DNA of 61,355 nt from Caldifarciminota bacterium (GTDB taxonomy: Bacteria > Hydrothermota > Hydrothermia > WGAB01), in NCBI GenBank assembly GCA_015490555.1, contig WFXO01000006.1, positions 1-61,355 on the forward strand. The letters are read 5' to 3'. The notes beneath the pieces are model-generated. The model searched no databases. It saw only the letters and a list, made by a program, of their open reading frames with translations, and was not told where the DNA came from. Made by a program: the position numbers and the translations under genes. This document shows positions 1 through 9,033 of the stretch, piece after piece. Each line of letters opens with the position of its first letter. Position 1 is the stretch's first letter.

Positions 1-104
1 GCATAAGCCAGTTCACGACGAAAAACAGAGCGGACATCATCCTCAAATCCCGGTGGTCCAAAGGCTTCGGTTAGATCTTTTAACAACTGTTCTGTCCGGT
101 CCAT
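1..104 (-). CDS. M42-family aminopeptidase/endoglucanase-like protein, N-terminal fragment
   Basis: Only the first 34 codons are inside the window; the rest lies beyond position 1. The fragment reads MDRTEQLLKDLTEAFGPPG and continues with FEDDVR. The pattern LLKxLTEAxGxxGFEDxVR is typical of the N-terminus of M42 metallo-aminopeptidases (FrvX/glutamyl aminopeptidase type). Those are cytosolic two-metal enzymes that trim peptides, but none of the metal ligands can be seen here. The start is supported by a strong ribosome-binding site, AGGAGG, just upstream of the ATG at 104. The family call rests on this short motif only. Confidence 0.55.
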   Translation of the reverse strand, partial: MDRTEQLLKDLTEAFGPPGFEDDVRSVFRRELAY

Positions 105-160
105 GATGCCTCCTTTCTTTCCAGTGCCCGTTTTTCTCAGCAACCCGCGTTATGGGTTTA

Positions 161-189
161 AGTTTCCGCTATTTTCCAAGAACTGTCAA
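161..189 (-). promoter_or_regulatory. Candidate promoter of the M42-like gene
   Basis: On the minus strand a perfect -35 box TTGACA (184-189) is followed after 17 nt by GAAACT (161-166), a poor -10 match (3 of 6). The ATG of the peptidase is 57 nt further down. The -35 is convincing and the -10 is weak. Confidence 0.35.
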
Positions 190-199
190 GCAAAACGCA

Positions 200-261
200 T
201 TGGCTCACCAAAAATCGATATGAAATCGGGATCGTTGGCTCATTGAAAAATCGATACGAAA
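200..261 (+). repeat. Two-copy short direct repeat in intergenic DNA
   Basis: Two near-identical copies of about 26 nt lie 35 nt apart (200-225 and 235-261). Both begin TTGGCTCA and share AAAAATCGATA followed by GAAA, with changes at the junction and at one T/C position. They sit in the 248-bp gap between the M42-like gene and uvrC, upstream of the candidate promoter at 161-189. Origin and function are unknown; tandem transcription-factor sites or a decayed repeat are both possible. Confidence 0.6.
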
Positions 262-329
262 GGGGGTAAAAACCCTCTCCCGTCGTAGTTTCCACAGTGG
301 TGACTTTACCAGAAAAAATCATGGTAGGG

Positions 330-343
330 GCGGCTTCAGCCGC
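330..343 (-). terminator. Weak candidate terminator after uvrC
   Basis: A GC-rich hairpin (GCGGC, 4-nt loop, GCCGC) starts 10 nt after the uvrC stop codon. A T-run (ATTTTTTCT on the minus strand) follows only after about 9 nt, so termination efficiency is doubtful. Confidence 0.3.
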
Positions 344-352
344 GAACCAACC

Positions 353-2161
353 TTATTCCCCGTGGAGGGCGCGATAGATCTTTTCGGCCAATTTAGGGCC
401 GATCATCGGGACCTCTGCGATTTCTCTAGGTGAGGCGCCCATCAGCCGATGAAGAGACCCGAAGTACCGAATCAAGGCTTGTTTCCGGGCTTCGCCCACC
501 CCTGGTAAGGTATCCAGCAACGACTCCAGAGCCCCTTTGGTTCGAAGGGTCCGATGGTATTTCAATGCAAACCGGTGGGCCTCGTCCCGGATCCTTTGAA
601 GGAGTTTGAGGGCAGGAGACCGGGCCGGCAGCATCACCACGGCCCCATCTTCCAAGTGGAGTTCATCCAAGCGCTTGGCCAGCCCGACCAGCCGTACCTC
701 CTCTTCGATGCCCAGGATATCCAGGGCCTCGCGGGCGGCCCGCACCTGGCCGATGCCGCCATCGATCAAAACCAGTCCGGGCAGGTCTTCTGAGCCCTCC
801 AGTTCCCTCCGGAACCGCCGTTCCACCACTTCCCGCATCATGGCATAGTCGTCAATCCCCGAGACCCGTTTGATTCGATATCTGCGGTAACCCGACTTAT
901 ACGGTTTGCCCATCCGGAACTCGACGGAAGAGCCTACGGCGTGCTTTCCAAACAGTTGGGAGATGTCAAAGGCCAAGATCCGGACCGGCACCTCGGGCAA
1001 TTTCAAAAGATTTTGCAGTTCGTAGAGGGATTCGGGGATCAAGGGCCGTCCAAGTTTCCAGCGGAGTTCAGATTCCAAGAGTTGCTTTGCATTCTCTTGG
1101 GCTAACGCCATTAACCGATGTTCCGAGGCGTGGGGGAGACGAAACACCATTTCTCGCCCACGCGAACGGACCATCTCCTGGATTTCCTGGATCCCCTCCA
1201 GATATTCCGGCAAAATCACTGTGTCCGCCGTCAGGGGAGCGGTAGAGTAGTAGAGACGGATGAAATGTTCCAGAATCTCAACATTTGTGGCCTCCGCGTG
1301 GGGGAGGTCTAACAAGAAGTGTTCCTTATTGACCACTTTGCCCCCTCGGAGCATGAGGACCAAGACCAAGGCTGTTTTTCGCTCTTTTGCGATAGCAATG
1401 ATGTCCTGATTCTGTTGTTTTCGTAGCACCACCCGTTGATCGCCCATGAAGCCCCGGACCGCCAGCAACTGGTCACGGATGACCGCTGCTCGCTCAAACT
1501 CTAAGGACTCCGCGGCCTGTTTCATTTCCGTCTCTAATCGGGATTCCAGGGCTTCTGTTTTCCCGGAGAGAAACTCGATGACGCCTTGGACCGCAGACCG
1601 ATACGCATCCTGGATGTCTTCGCGGAAACATGGCCCCAAGCATTTCCCGATAGCGTAGTCGATACAGGGTCGAATGGTTCTCTTAGAAGGGAGTTTGTAT
1701 TTGCAGGTTCGGATCGGAAAAAGTTTCCGGATGAGCCGAAGAGCCTGGCGCATGCTGGATGCACTGGTGTATGGTCCAAAGATCAAAGAGCCATCCGGGG
1801 TGAGATTCCGCGTCGGATAAATCCTCGGGTAGGGGTCCTGAACCGTTACTTTGATGTAGGGGTACTTCTTGTCATCCTTCAGACGGATGTTGTATCGAGG
1901 CTGTTGGCGTTTGATGAGGTTTGCTTCCAGAAGCAGGGCCTCGGCCTCGGATTCCGTAATCAAGACTTCGAGATCGTGAACTTTTTTCAAGAATGTGAGG
2001 AGTCGAGGATGGGCCGTGGGCTGGAGATAAGTCCGAAGTCGAGCCCGGAGATTCTTGGCCTTCCCGATGTAGAGGGTGCTTCCTCGGGCGTCTTTGAAGA
2101 TATACACCCCGGATCGTTCGGGAGCATGGAGGATTTTCTCCTGGACGGCTTCAGGAAGCAT
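353..2161 (-). CDS. uvrC: UvrABC system protein C, nucleotide-excision-repair endonuclease
   Basis: UvrC makes the two incisions flanking a lesion after UvrA/UvrB recognition. The 602-aa product has the expected order: an N-terminal GIY-YIG nuclease (RSGVYIFKD, then LYIGKAKNLRARL), a central cysteine cluster (CKYKL...CIDYAIGKCLGPC), a UVR motif for UvrB contact (LEFERAAVIRDQL), an RNase H-like 5' nuclease domain (ILAFDIS, LVLIDGG) and C-terminal helix-hairpin-helix repeats (LLDTLPGVGEARKQALIRYFG). The ATG at 2161 gives the family N-terminus (MLPEAVQEKI). An in-frame extension upstream would read deep into deoC. The start overlaps the end of deoC by 11 bp, so the two genes are probably translationally coupled. 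It is the last gene of the long minus-strand run. Confidence 0.95.
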   Translation of the reverse strand: MLPEAVQEKILHAPERSGVYIFKDARGSTLYIGKAKNLRARLRTYLQPTAHPRLLTFLKKVHDLEVLITESEAEALLLEANLIKRQQPRYNIRLKDDKKYPYIKVTVQDPYPRIYPTRNLTPDGSLIFGPYTSASSMRQALRLIRKLFPIRTCKYKLPSKRTIRPCIDYAIGKCLGPCFREDIQDAYRSAVQGVIEFLSGKTEALESRLETEMKQAAESLEFERAAVIRDQLLAVRGFMGDQRVVLRKQQNQDIIAIAKERKTALVLVLMLRGGKVVNKEHFLLDLPHAEATNVEILEHFIRLYYSTAPLTADTVILPEYLEGIQEIQEMVRSRGREMVFRLPHASEHRLMALAQENAKQLLESELRWKLGRPLIPESLYELQNLLKLPEVPVRILAFDISQLFGKHAVGSSVEFRMGKPYKSGYRRYRIKRVSGIDDYAMMREVVERRFRRELEGSEDLPGLVLIDGGIGQVRAAREALDILGIEEEVRLVGLAKRLDELHLEDGAVVMLPARSPALKLLQRIRDEAHRFALKYHRTLRTKGALESLLDTLPGVGEARKQALIRYFGSLHRLMGASPREIAEVPMIGPKLAEKIYRALHGE

Positions 2162-2879
2162 GGCCCCCGGTGACCAAAGCCGGGCCTCTGGATGTCCCGA
2201 TGCGGGACGCCCCGGCCGCAATCATCTGGAGGGCTTGCTCCGGGGTCCGGATCCCGCCCGCCGCTTTGACCTGGATCCGGCCCCCCGCTGCGGCCGATAG
2301 AATCGCGACATCACGAACTGTGGCACCTCCAGGCCCAAATCCTGTAGAAGTTTTCACAAAGTGGGCCCCGCTGTCCACCACAATTTTCGTGGCCCAGACT
2401 TTTTCTTCATCGGTCAGCAACGCCGTTTCGATGATGACTTTGGTAATCGCCGCACCTTCGGTTGCCTTGACCACGGCCTCGATATCTTTTCGGACATACC
2501 GATAGTCCCGTTCTTTGAACCGCCCGATGTGCATCACCATATCCAACTCCGTGGCTCCGTCCCGCACTGCGAGATCGGCCTCCATCATTTTGGCGCCTGT
2601 AGAGGTTGCCCCTAAGGGGAACCCAATCACCGTACACACCGTCACCGAAGAATTCTGGAGTAGGGTAGAGGCGAGACGGACAAAGGAAGGGTGTACGCAG
2701 ACCGCATGAAACTGATATTCCAAGGCTTCCTGACAGAGGCGTTCGATATCTTGAGAAGTTGCGTCGGGTTTTAAAAGGGTGTGATCGATCCTTTTTGCCA
2801 AGTCCTTCTCCTGAAGGGATGGCAGACTCATGGAGGCCAACTTTGCCTCCGCTTCTTTGATGATATGTGCTGCGTCCAT
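2151..2879 (-). CDS. deoC: Deoxyribose-phosphate aldolase
   Basis: A class I aldolase that splits 2-deoxyribose 5-phosphate into glyceraldehyde 3-phosphate and acetaldehyde in deoxynucleoside catabolism. The product is 242 aa. The Schiff-base lysine lies in VKTSTGF, the second conserved lysine in VKAAGGIRT, and the active-site aspartate in the ATELDMVMHIG segment. The ATG at 2879 is preceded by GGAGGTG at correct spacing, so it is preferred over an ATG ten codons upstream. A 132-bp gap separates it from the DUF1844 gene, with no clear promoter or terminator. Its end overlaps uvrC. Confidence 0.95.
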   Translation of the reverse strand: MDAAHIIKEAEAKLASMSLPSLQEKDLAKRIDHTLLKPDATSQDIERLCQEALEYQFHAVCVHPSFVRLASTLLQNSSVTVCTVIGFPLGATSTGAKMMEADLAVRDGATELDMVMHIGRFKERDYRYVRKDIEAVVKATEGAAITKVIIETALLTDEEKVWATKIVVDSGAHFVKTSTGFGPGGATVRDVAILSAAAGGRIQVKAAGGIRTPEQALQMIAAGASRIGTSRGPALVTGGHAS

Positions 2880-3011
2880 AAATGCCACCTCCCCGTTGCA
2901 GGGGTCCACATTTGAATAGCCCTACATGCTAACGGAAGGGACATAGAAAATCCAGTACTCGGTAGCCTCCTGTCTGTGGAAACAGGGCCTCCCCCTGCGT
3001 TGTGGGGTGTG

Positions 3012-3395
3012 TCAGGAAGATTTTTCCTTCTGTGAGACGTAATTGATCCGGAGATTGGTCAGTTGGAATTCGAATTCCTGGACGTTTTGTCCTGCGGCCT
3101 TTAAAAGAGTCAAAATCTGGTCCAAGGCATCAATGGCGAGTTCTGCCTGTTTGAGATCCTTGTGGATTTGGCCCGTTTCCGGATGGGAGACCAATCCGAG
3201 GTAAGCCCAGGCCTTCGTGACCAGGGTGCTGGAAGTCAACATCAGGAAGTCGGAGACCTGCAGGGGGCGGTTGGGCTTTGAGGGGGCCTCTGTCTGCGAG
3301 GCCCCCTCAGGGGTTGTTGCGGTAGGAGGTGCAGGTGAGTGCGAAGGTTCTTGGGTTTCCTTTTTGGCCTGAGACTGCTCTCTTTCTCTTACCAT
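3012..3395 (-). CDS. DUF1844 family protein
   Basis: A 127-aa protein of unknown function. The N-terminal 45 residues are low-complexity, rich in Gln, Glu, Pro and Thr. The C-terminal 75 residues ([20 protein letters not shown], then [16 protein letters not shown]) match the pattern I associate with DUF1844, an alpha-helical domain common in diderm bacteria. There is no signal peptide or transmembrane segment, so it is probably cytosolic. The ATG overlaps the last codons of rpoD by 7 bp (ATGGTAA), implying translation coupled to the sigma factor. That linkage suggests a housekeeping role, but no function can be assigned. Confidence 0.75.
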   Translation of the reverse strand: MVREREQSQAKKETQEPSHSPAPPTATTPEGASQTEAPSKPNRPLQVSDFLMLTSSTLVTKAWAYLGLVSHPETGQIHKDLKQAELAIDALDQILTLLKAAGQNVQEFEFQLTNLRINYVSQKEKSS

Positions 3396-5113
3396 GGCTT
3401 CTCAGGTGTTTCTAAGAACATCCTGAGTTTTGCAGACCGCATCGGATGCTGCAGTTTCTTCAAGGCCTTGGCCTCGATCTGGCGGATCCGTTCGCGGGTG
3501 ACGTTGAAGATCTTGCCGACCTCTTCCAAGGTCTTGGGCGGCTGATTGTTGAGGCCAAAGCGGTACTCCAGGACCTTCCGTTCGCGCTTGGTCAATGTAC
3601 TCAGCGCCTCCATGAGTTTTTCACGGATCAGGGTATCCCGTGCCACCTCGAACGGCGTCTTCTGGGTCTGGTCCACCACGAACTCGCCCATCACGCTATC
3701 TTTCTCTTTCCCGACCGGTTTCTCCAGAGAGATCGGTTCACGCGCCGCATGCAAGGCTTGTTTCACCTTCTCCACGGGCATATCCAGGTATTCGGCGACC
3801 TCTTCTAAGGTCGGCTCTCGGCCCATTTCCTGCATCAGGGCACGGGTTGCACGGGAAACCTTCGTAATGGTCTCGATCATATGAATGGGCACCCGGATGG
3901 TCCGAGACTGGTCCGCAATCGCACGAGTAATCGACTGGCGGATCCACCAGGTCGCATAGGTAGAGAACTTGTAGCCTTTCCGATAATCGAACTTTTCGAC
4001 GGCCTTAATGAGCCCCGCATTCCCCTCCTGGATGAGGTCCATGAACTCCAGTCCGCGGTTCATAAAGCGTTTGGCGATCCCGATCACCAGGCGGACATTC
4101 CCTTCCACCATCTTTGTTTTGGCCCACTCGAGTCGTTTCTCCTGTTCTTCGATCTTTTCGATTTGTCGTTTGGCAGCCTGGATATCCATCCCCAACTGGT
4201 CGCGGATCTTGTCTAAGGTGTTTCGGATGTCTTTCATCCGGATGGAGATCTCGTAGAGCCGGGTCTCGTCCTCGAAGGAAGGCTCGCCGCCCTTCTCCTG
4301 GACACGTTCCATAATGGCGTTTGCTTCCTCCTGGAGTTCCTGGTATTCCTTTTCGAGTTCCTCGTATTGCTTCACCGTTTCCTTAAAGCCCTTCACGATA
4401 TCCCGGACCATCTTGAACTGTGGCTTCAGCCGGTCCAGTTTCCGGATGATGGTCTTGAGGGTATCCCGGAGTTTCTTCCGCTCTTCAGATGTCAGACGTG
4501 CATCCCGATCCCAGAGGGGCATCACTTTTTCAATGCGTTCCTTCAGAAAATCAAAGGCTTTGAAGACCCGTCGTTTTTCCTCAATGTTTTTCTGGCGGGA
4601 GGTCCAGTACCGGGAATCCACCTGCACCAGTTCTTCGATCTGCACGATGTTTTTCCGGGAGAGTTCCATCTGATGGAGGAGTTTGGTCAGGCCGTATTTG
4701 GTCCTGAAGATGAGGTGCATAATCTGGGTCCGCGCATCGTCCAGAGTTGAGGCATAGAGCACTTCCTGTTCTTTGGTCAGAAGGCCCAAGTTTGAAATCT
4801 GGCGGAGATAGGTCTTTGCGGGATCATCGCCAGTCTGCTGGAATTCCGCTTCTTCGTCCAGCCCGGTGCTCCGCTTCTTTTTCTTCTTTTTCTTTTTCTT
4901 CTGAGGGATTTCCTCCTGGTCGTACACATCCACCCCCTCATCCACGAGGGCCATGATCAACTCATCGACGAGTTCCCCCTCAGAGTAAATCGGGGGCAAT
5001 AACTTGTTAATCTCCTGGTAGGAGATCCGGCCCTTTTTCTTTGCGAGTTCAATGATCTCCTGAAAGACCTCTCGCTTGGTTCGGACCAGAGGCTGTTTGG
5101 TTTTGGTTTCCAT
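3389..5113 (-). CDS. rpoD: RNA polymerase primary sigma factor (sigma-70)
   Basis: The housekeeping sigma factor directs RNA polymerase to TTGACA/TATAAT promoters, which abound in this window. The 574-aa protein has a region 1.1-like N-terminus (residues 1-70), region 1.2, a non-conserved helical insert, region 2 ([20 protein letters not shown], then [16 protein letters not shown]), region 3 and region 4 with a helix-turn-helix ([20 protein letters not shown]). Residues 72-80 are nine consecutive lysines (DNA 4874-4900), an unusual basic tract between regions 1.1 and 1.2. The ATG at 5113 is chosen over one 6 nt upstream because GGGAGG then stands 9 nt away. It follows dnaG by 14 bp and overlaps the next gene by 7 bp. 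Confidence 0.97.
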   Translation of the reverse strand: METKTKQPLVRTKREVFQEIIELAKKKGRISYQEINKLLPPIYSEGELVDELIMALVDEGVDVYDQEEIPQKKKKKKKKKRSTGLDEEAEFQQTGDDPAKTYLRQISNLGLLTKEQEVLYASTLDDARTQIMHLIFRTKYGLTKLLHQMELSRKNIVQIEELVQVDSRYWTSRQKNIEEKRRVFKAFDFLKERIEKVMPLWDRDARLTSEERKKLRDTLKTIIRKLDRLKPQFKMVRDIVKGFKETVKQYEELEKEYQELQEEANAIMERVQEKGGEPSFEDETRLYEISIRMKDIRNTLDKIRDQLGMDIQAAKRQIEKIEEQEKRLEWAKTKMVEGNVRLVIGIAKRFMNRGLEFMDLIQEGNAGLIKAVEKFDYRKGYKFSTYATWWIRQSITRAIADQSRTIRVPIHMIETITKVSRATRALMQEMGREPTLEEVAEYLDMPVEKVKQALHAAREPISLEKPVGKEKDSVMGEFVVDQTQKTPFEVARDTLIREKLMEALSTLTKRERKVLEYRFGLNNQPPKTLEEVGKIFNVTRERIRQIEAKALKKLQHPMRSAKLRMFLETPEKPW

Positions 5114-5127
5114 GAGCATCAACCTCC

Positions 5128-6810
5128 CTATAAATTCGTAGGGTTTTCTTTTTTCAAACCCAACACCTGACTTTTCAATTCTTCAATTTCCTTCAAAAAG
5201 GTGTCTTCTTCAGACTCCGCCGGCCCGGTTTTGACCCGGGTGTGGAGCCGTTTTTTCCGAATTTTCTCTTTGACCCATCGGATCAATTGGTCCGCAGGCA
5301 CCTGTTCTGCCTGAATTTGCCAGCGGACGACCAATTGGCGGAACCCATCGGAGGACTCCGCCAAGATCTGTTCTTTCGGCACCCCATTCCGGAGGAGTTT
5401 CACAACCCTGGCCGCCTCCGGATTTTGGAACACCTCTGGGTTCAACTGCCGGATTTCCTCCGTGGTCTCCGATAATGTCAGGGCCAGTGCCACCAGTTTG
5501 AGTTCCCAATGGAGCGAGGGGGGAGAAGTCGGTGCCTTCGCTCCACTTTGCACCGAACCCTGCTGGGCCTGTTCCATCGCCGCCTCGATCCGGGATCGAT
5601 CGTACCCATACTTTTCTTGAACTTCCGACAGATACGCTTCTTGAAGTGTCGGATCTTGTGCGTGGGCCAGGGCTTCTGCCAACTCGCGGAGTTGCTGGTT
5701 CCGTGCGCGCACATCCGGTGCCTCTTCCTGGAGGTAGAAGTCAATCACGCCAATCGGTTGTTCCAGATATCGTTTCAGGGCTTCAGGGTCTGAGACCGCC
5801 AAATCCGCTGGGTCCGTTCCCTCTGGCAGGAGGACCACTTCCGGGAACCCTCCTGCTTTTAGAACCAGGGGAATGGTGCGTTTTGCGGCTTTCTTTCCCG
5901 CCTCATCGCCATCGAATACGAGGACGATTCGGTTTGTATTTCGTGTGAGCGCTACCGCCTGTGTCTCCGTAAAGGCGGTGCCTAACGGAGCCACGGTGTT
6001 TCGGATGCCCACTTGATGCATCAGAATCACGTCCATATAGCCTTCCACGACAAACACTCGGTCTTCTTTCCGTATCTGGTCGCGTGCCTGCGAGTACCCG
6101 TACAGGAGTCGACCCTTTTTAAAAACCAGCGTTTCCGGAGAGTTCAGATATTTCGGTTGCTGGTCTTCCTGGAGTGCCCGTCCGCCAAATCCCACGCACC
6201 GGTCCAGTGTGTCGAAGATTGGAAAGAGCAATCGGTTCCGAAACAGGTCATATTGCCGTCCGTCTGACGTTGTCATTAAAAGCCCCGCCTGCTGAAGAAG
6301 ATCGCGGCCAAACCCCTGTTTGTCTGCCTCTTTCAACAAATCCAGTCCGGAAGGCGGAGCGTATCCCAGTTGGAACGTTTCAATCGTCGCATTCTGGATC
6401 CCGCGTTGTCGCAAGTACTCTAATACCGGTTTCGCCTGTGGCTGTCGCAGTTGTTTGTGATAATAGATACGTGCAAAATCCAAAATCCGCAAGAGGGGAG
6501 TTCTCTGATCTTCTCCCCGTCCGTATTCGATGGTGATCCCCAGGCGTTGGGCCAGGGATTCCACTGCCTCCCGGAAGTTGAGCCCTTCCGTTTGCATGAC
6601 AAAAGTAAACAAGTTCCCGGAGGCTCCGCAACCAAAACAGTGGTAGACCCCTTTATCTGGGTCAACGAAGAAGGAAGGGGTCTTTTCGACGTGAAACGGA
6701 CACAGGCCCTTGTAGGATTTTCCGGATCGTTTGAGTTGTACACGTTCACTGACCAAGTCCAGGATGGAGATCCGGAGCCGAATTTCATCAATGGCTTCAT
6801 TGAATTTCAT
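5128..6810 (-). CDS. dnaG: DNA primase
   Basis: DnaG synthesises RNA primers at the replication fork. The 560-aa product starts with a CHC2 zinc finger ([11 protein letters not shown], then CFGCGASG). It continues with the primase core and a TOPRIM domain carrying the catalytic glutamate in FVVEGYMDV and the metal-binding aspartates in [13 protein letters not shown]. The helicase-binding C-terminal domain appears short and divergent. rpsU-dnaG-rpoD is the classical macromolecular-synthesis operon; here mutS2 is inserted between rpsU and dnaG. The ribosome-binding site is weak (GGTGA), consistent with read-through translation from mutS2, which ends 21 bp earlier. Confidence 0.96.
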   Translation of the reverse strand: MKFNEAIDEIRLRISILDLVSERVQLKRSGKSYKGLCPFHVEKTPSFFVDPDKGVYHCFGCGASGNLFTFVMQTEGLNFREAVESLAQRLGITIEYGRGEDQRTPLLRILDFARIYYHKQLRQPQAKPVLEYLRQRGIQNATIETFQLGYAPPSGLDLLKEADKQGFGRDLLQQAGLLMTTSDGRQYDLFRNRLLFPIFDTLDRCVGFGGRALQEDQQPKYLNSPETLVFKKGRLLYGYSQARDQIRKEDRVFVVEGYMDVILMHQVGIRNTVAPLGTAFTETQAVALTRNTNRIVLVFDGDEAGKKAAKRTIPLVLKAGGFPEVVLLPEGTDPADLAVSDPEALKRYLEQPIGVIDFYLQEEAPDVRARNQQLRELAEALAHAQDPTLQEAYLSEVQEKYGYDRSRIEAAMEQAQQGSVQSGAKAPTSPPSLHWELKLVALALTLSETTEEIRQLNPEVFQNPEAARVVKLLRNGVPKEQILAESSDGFRQLVVRWQIQAEQVPADQLIRWVKEKIRKKRLHTRVKTGPAESEEDTFLKEIEELKSQVLGLKKENPTNL

Positions 6811-6831
6811 GTGTTTCTCACCACCCAGGGG

Positions 6832-8793
6832 TTAGAGTTCATAGAGGGCATCCCGGGGGACTTCGATTTCGTGTTTTCCGATCCGAATAAAATAGCGTCC
6901 GTCCCGAGTGCCCACAAATTCTCCGACCCACCCAAAGGGTTTAATCCGGTATGATTTTCCTACGATGGGGTGCTCGGCTTTCCTTGTAAAGACATCCATT
7001 TCGTGGGTTTTCTGGACAACTTTTTTACGGACCCCGGAAACCACTTTGAGGCCTTCCTTTTGTCGGGCGGCCTTTTTCAACACTTTGCGGAGTTCATCAG
7101 CCTCTCGCTGGACTTCTTGAAGGATCTTCCTGGCCTGGAGTTTGGCGACCTCCAGTTTGCGTTCCGCCATGCGCTCGATGTGTTCTTGCCGTGCGCGGAG
7201 TTCTTGTTCTAAGGAGAGCAACGCCCTTTCTTTTTCCTCCAATTCCCGTTTCAGCCTTCGAAGTCCAGCCTCAAACTGCATCAAAGCCGTACGTGCCTCC
7301 GAGACGACGTCTTCGGGAATCCCGACCCGGATCGCGGTTTCCAGGGCCCGACTTTCTCCCGGTGACCCGACCTCCAGATGGTACGTGGGTTGACCTGTGA
7401 CCGGGTTATAGCCCATGGCGGCATTCATCATCCCTTCCGCCTGTTCCACCAAGTCTTTAAGAGGGCCTAAGTGGGTATTGGCAATCACGAAGACTCCGCG
7501 TTTCTGGAATGCCTTGAGGATTGCGAAGGCCAGTGCAGCTCCCTCGGAGGGATCGGTGGAGGCCAAGAGTTCGTCAAAGAGCACAAGATCTCCAGGTTGT
7601 GCCTGTTCTAAGGCCTCTTTCGTCTCACGGATGACGCTGGTGAAACTGGATTCACCCTTCAAAAGGTCCTGTTCGTCTGTGAAACCGATGGCGAAAAGGT
7701 GTTGGGGGAGGTAAAGGATCGCCCGTTCCGCAGGGATCGGGATCCCGGCTTTGGTCATCAATAACAGAAGCCCAACAGTTTTTAAGGCAACGGTCTTTCC
7801 CCCCGCATTGGGACCAGAGATTAAAAGGATTCCGGTCCGAAATTCTAAATCCAGAGGGACGGTCCTTTCGAAGCCTTTTTCGACAATCAAGAGAGGGTGC
7901 CGTGCACCCTTCAGAATCAACTGCGGTTGGTCCGCAATTTCAGGGACAATGGCATCATTTTGGAGACCAAACCACGCTTTCGCGTAGAGGACCTCGAGGT
8001 TTCCAAGATCCTCATAGAGTCGTTCTAAGAAGAGGGCGTTGCGGTAAACCTGATCAGACAGTTCCCGGAGGATCCGCTCGATCTCCCGTCGTTCCTCCTC
8101 TTCCCGTCGTTTCAACCGGTTTTGGGCCTCAATGATTTCCAGAGGCTCTATGTAGATGGTCTCCTCGGTGGAGGAATAGCCATGAACCACCCCTTCGATT
8201 TTGACGTGGGATTTTAGGGGGAGGACATACCGTCCGTTTTTGAGGGTCACGAAATTTTCCCGCAGGAGACCTTGTTCGGCATACCGGCGCTTCAGGGTCT
8301 CCATCTTTTGGAGGACTTCTTTCTCGGCTTCTCGTTTGGCCTTACGGATCCGGGCAAGGTCGGGTGAGGCTGTGTCCAGGATTTCCCCTTCATCATTGAG
8401 CGTTCGAGAGATGGCGCTTCGGAGACCGTCCAGGACCTGGGGGTCCATCATCAAGGATTGGAGGTTCGTTCCATAGAGGGCGTCGAAGATCCAATGGGCG
8501 GCGTGGATCAAGTCCCGGATTTTCAAGAGGTCAGGTGGGGTGAGGAGACTTCGGGCCTTTGCCTTGTCCAAAGGGACCGAAGGGGGGACCCTGGAAAAGT
8601 CTAATCGGAGGCCCTGCCGAACATGGTCCATCATACGACGAACCTGCTCCAGCAGTTCTTGGACCCTCTCCTGGGAAGGTTCCGGGGAGAGTCGGTCCAG
8701 GGCCTGCTGGCCAGGTTCCGAGAGGATATTCCCTCGGAGCAGGGCTTTGATCCGATCAAACTCTAAACGGTCCAGGGTCCGGGTTTCGAGCAT
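6832..8793 (-). CDS. mutS2: MutS2-family ATPase lacking the Smr nuclease domain
   Basis: MutS2 proteins are MutS-like ATPases linked to suppression of recombination and to rescue of collided ribosomes. The 653-aa product has the MutS2 core and clamp helices, a Walker A loop (LLISGPNAGGKT) and a Walker B segment (LVLFDELLASTDPSEG). A long coiled coil (around residues 490-590) and a short basic beta-rich module follow. Family members are usually about 770-790 aa and end in an Smr endonuclease domain. This one stops at EVPRDALYEL, and only 21 bp separate the stop from dnaG, so the nuclease is truly missing. rpsU ends 6 bp upstream; no clear ribosome-binding site is visible, suggesting coupling. 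Confidence 0.92.
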   Translation of the reverse strand: MLETRTLDRLEFDRIKALLRGNILSEPGQQALDRLSPEPSQERVQELLEQVRRMMDHVRQGLRLDFSRVPPSVPLDKAKARSLLTPPDLLKIRDLIHAAHWIFDALYGTNLQSLMMDPQVLDGLRSAISRTLNDEGEILDTASPDLARIRKAKREAEKEVLQKMETLKRRYAEQGLLRENFVTLKNGRYVLPLKSHVKIEGVVHGYSSTEETIYIEPLEIIEAQNRLKRREEEERREIERILRELSDQVYRNALFLERLYEDLGNLEVLYAKAWFGLQNDAIVPEIADQPQLILKGARHPLLIVEKGFERTVPLDLEFRTGILLISGPNAGGKTVALKTVGLLLLMTKAGIPIPAERAILYLPQHLFAIGFTDEQDLLKGESSFTSVIRETKEALEQAQPGDLVLFDELLASTDPSEGAALAFAILKAFQKRGVFVIANTHLGPLKDLVEQAEGMMNAAMGYNPVTGQPTYHLEVGSPGESRALETAIRVGIPEDVVSEARTALMQFEAGLRRLKRELEEKERALLSLEQELRARQEHIERMAERKLEVAKLQARKILQEVQREADELRKVLKKAARQKEGLKVVSGVRKKVVQKTHEMDVFTRKAEHPIVGKSYRIKPFGWVGEFVGTRDGRYFIRIGKHEIEVPRDALYEL

Positions 8794-8799
8794 GATGCA

Positions 8800-8997
8800 T
8801 CAATCTTGGAGTTTCCGCATTCTACGGAGCATCCTCCGGCGGGCCGCCATTAGTTCTTTGCGGCGCCGCTCTGACGGCTTCTCATAGAACTGGATGCGCT
8901 TGACATCCTGGAGGATGCCGTCCTTCGTCACCACCTTCCGGAACCTCCGGAGGAGGCTATCGAAGGACTCGCCGTCCCGCAAACGGACACCTGACAT
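8800..8997 (-). CDS. rpsU: 30S ribosomal protein S21
   Basis: A small basic protein of the 30S subunit that helps mRNA engagement near the anti-Shine-Dalgarno region. The 65-aa product shows the typical pattern SFDSLLRRFRKVV, then QFYEKPSERRRKE and an Arg-rich tail. The ATG at 8997 follows GGAGG with 8-nt spacing; an ATG three codons upstream would sit too close to that site. It heads the rpsU-mutS2-dnaG-rpoD segment and lies 36 bp after dnaJ. Confidence 0.95.
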   Translation of the reverse strand: MSGVRLRDGESFDSLLRRFRKVVTKDGILQDVKRIQFYEKPSERRRKELMAARRRMLRRMRKLQD

Positions 8998-9033
8998 AGG
9001 CTTCACCTCCTTCGGGTCGTTTTCTGCGCCTCC

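Noticed and set aside
1586..2173. A 195-codon open frame antisense to uvrC
   Set aside because: It is opposite conserved uvrC motifs, with no homology and no start signals.
2880..3011. Hairpin CCTGT/ACAGG as a terminator between the DUF1844 gene and deoC
   Set aside because: The stem is only 5 bp with a bulge, and the T-rich stretch follows about 15 nt later; too weak to call.
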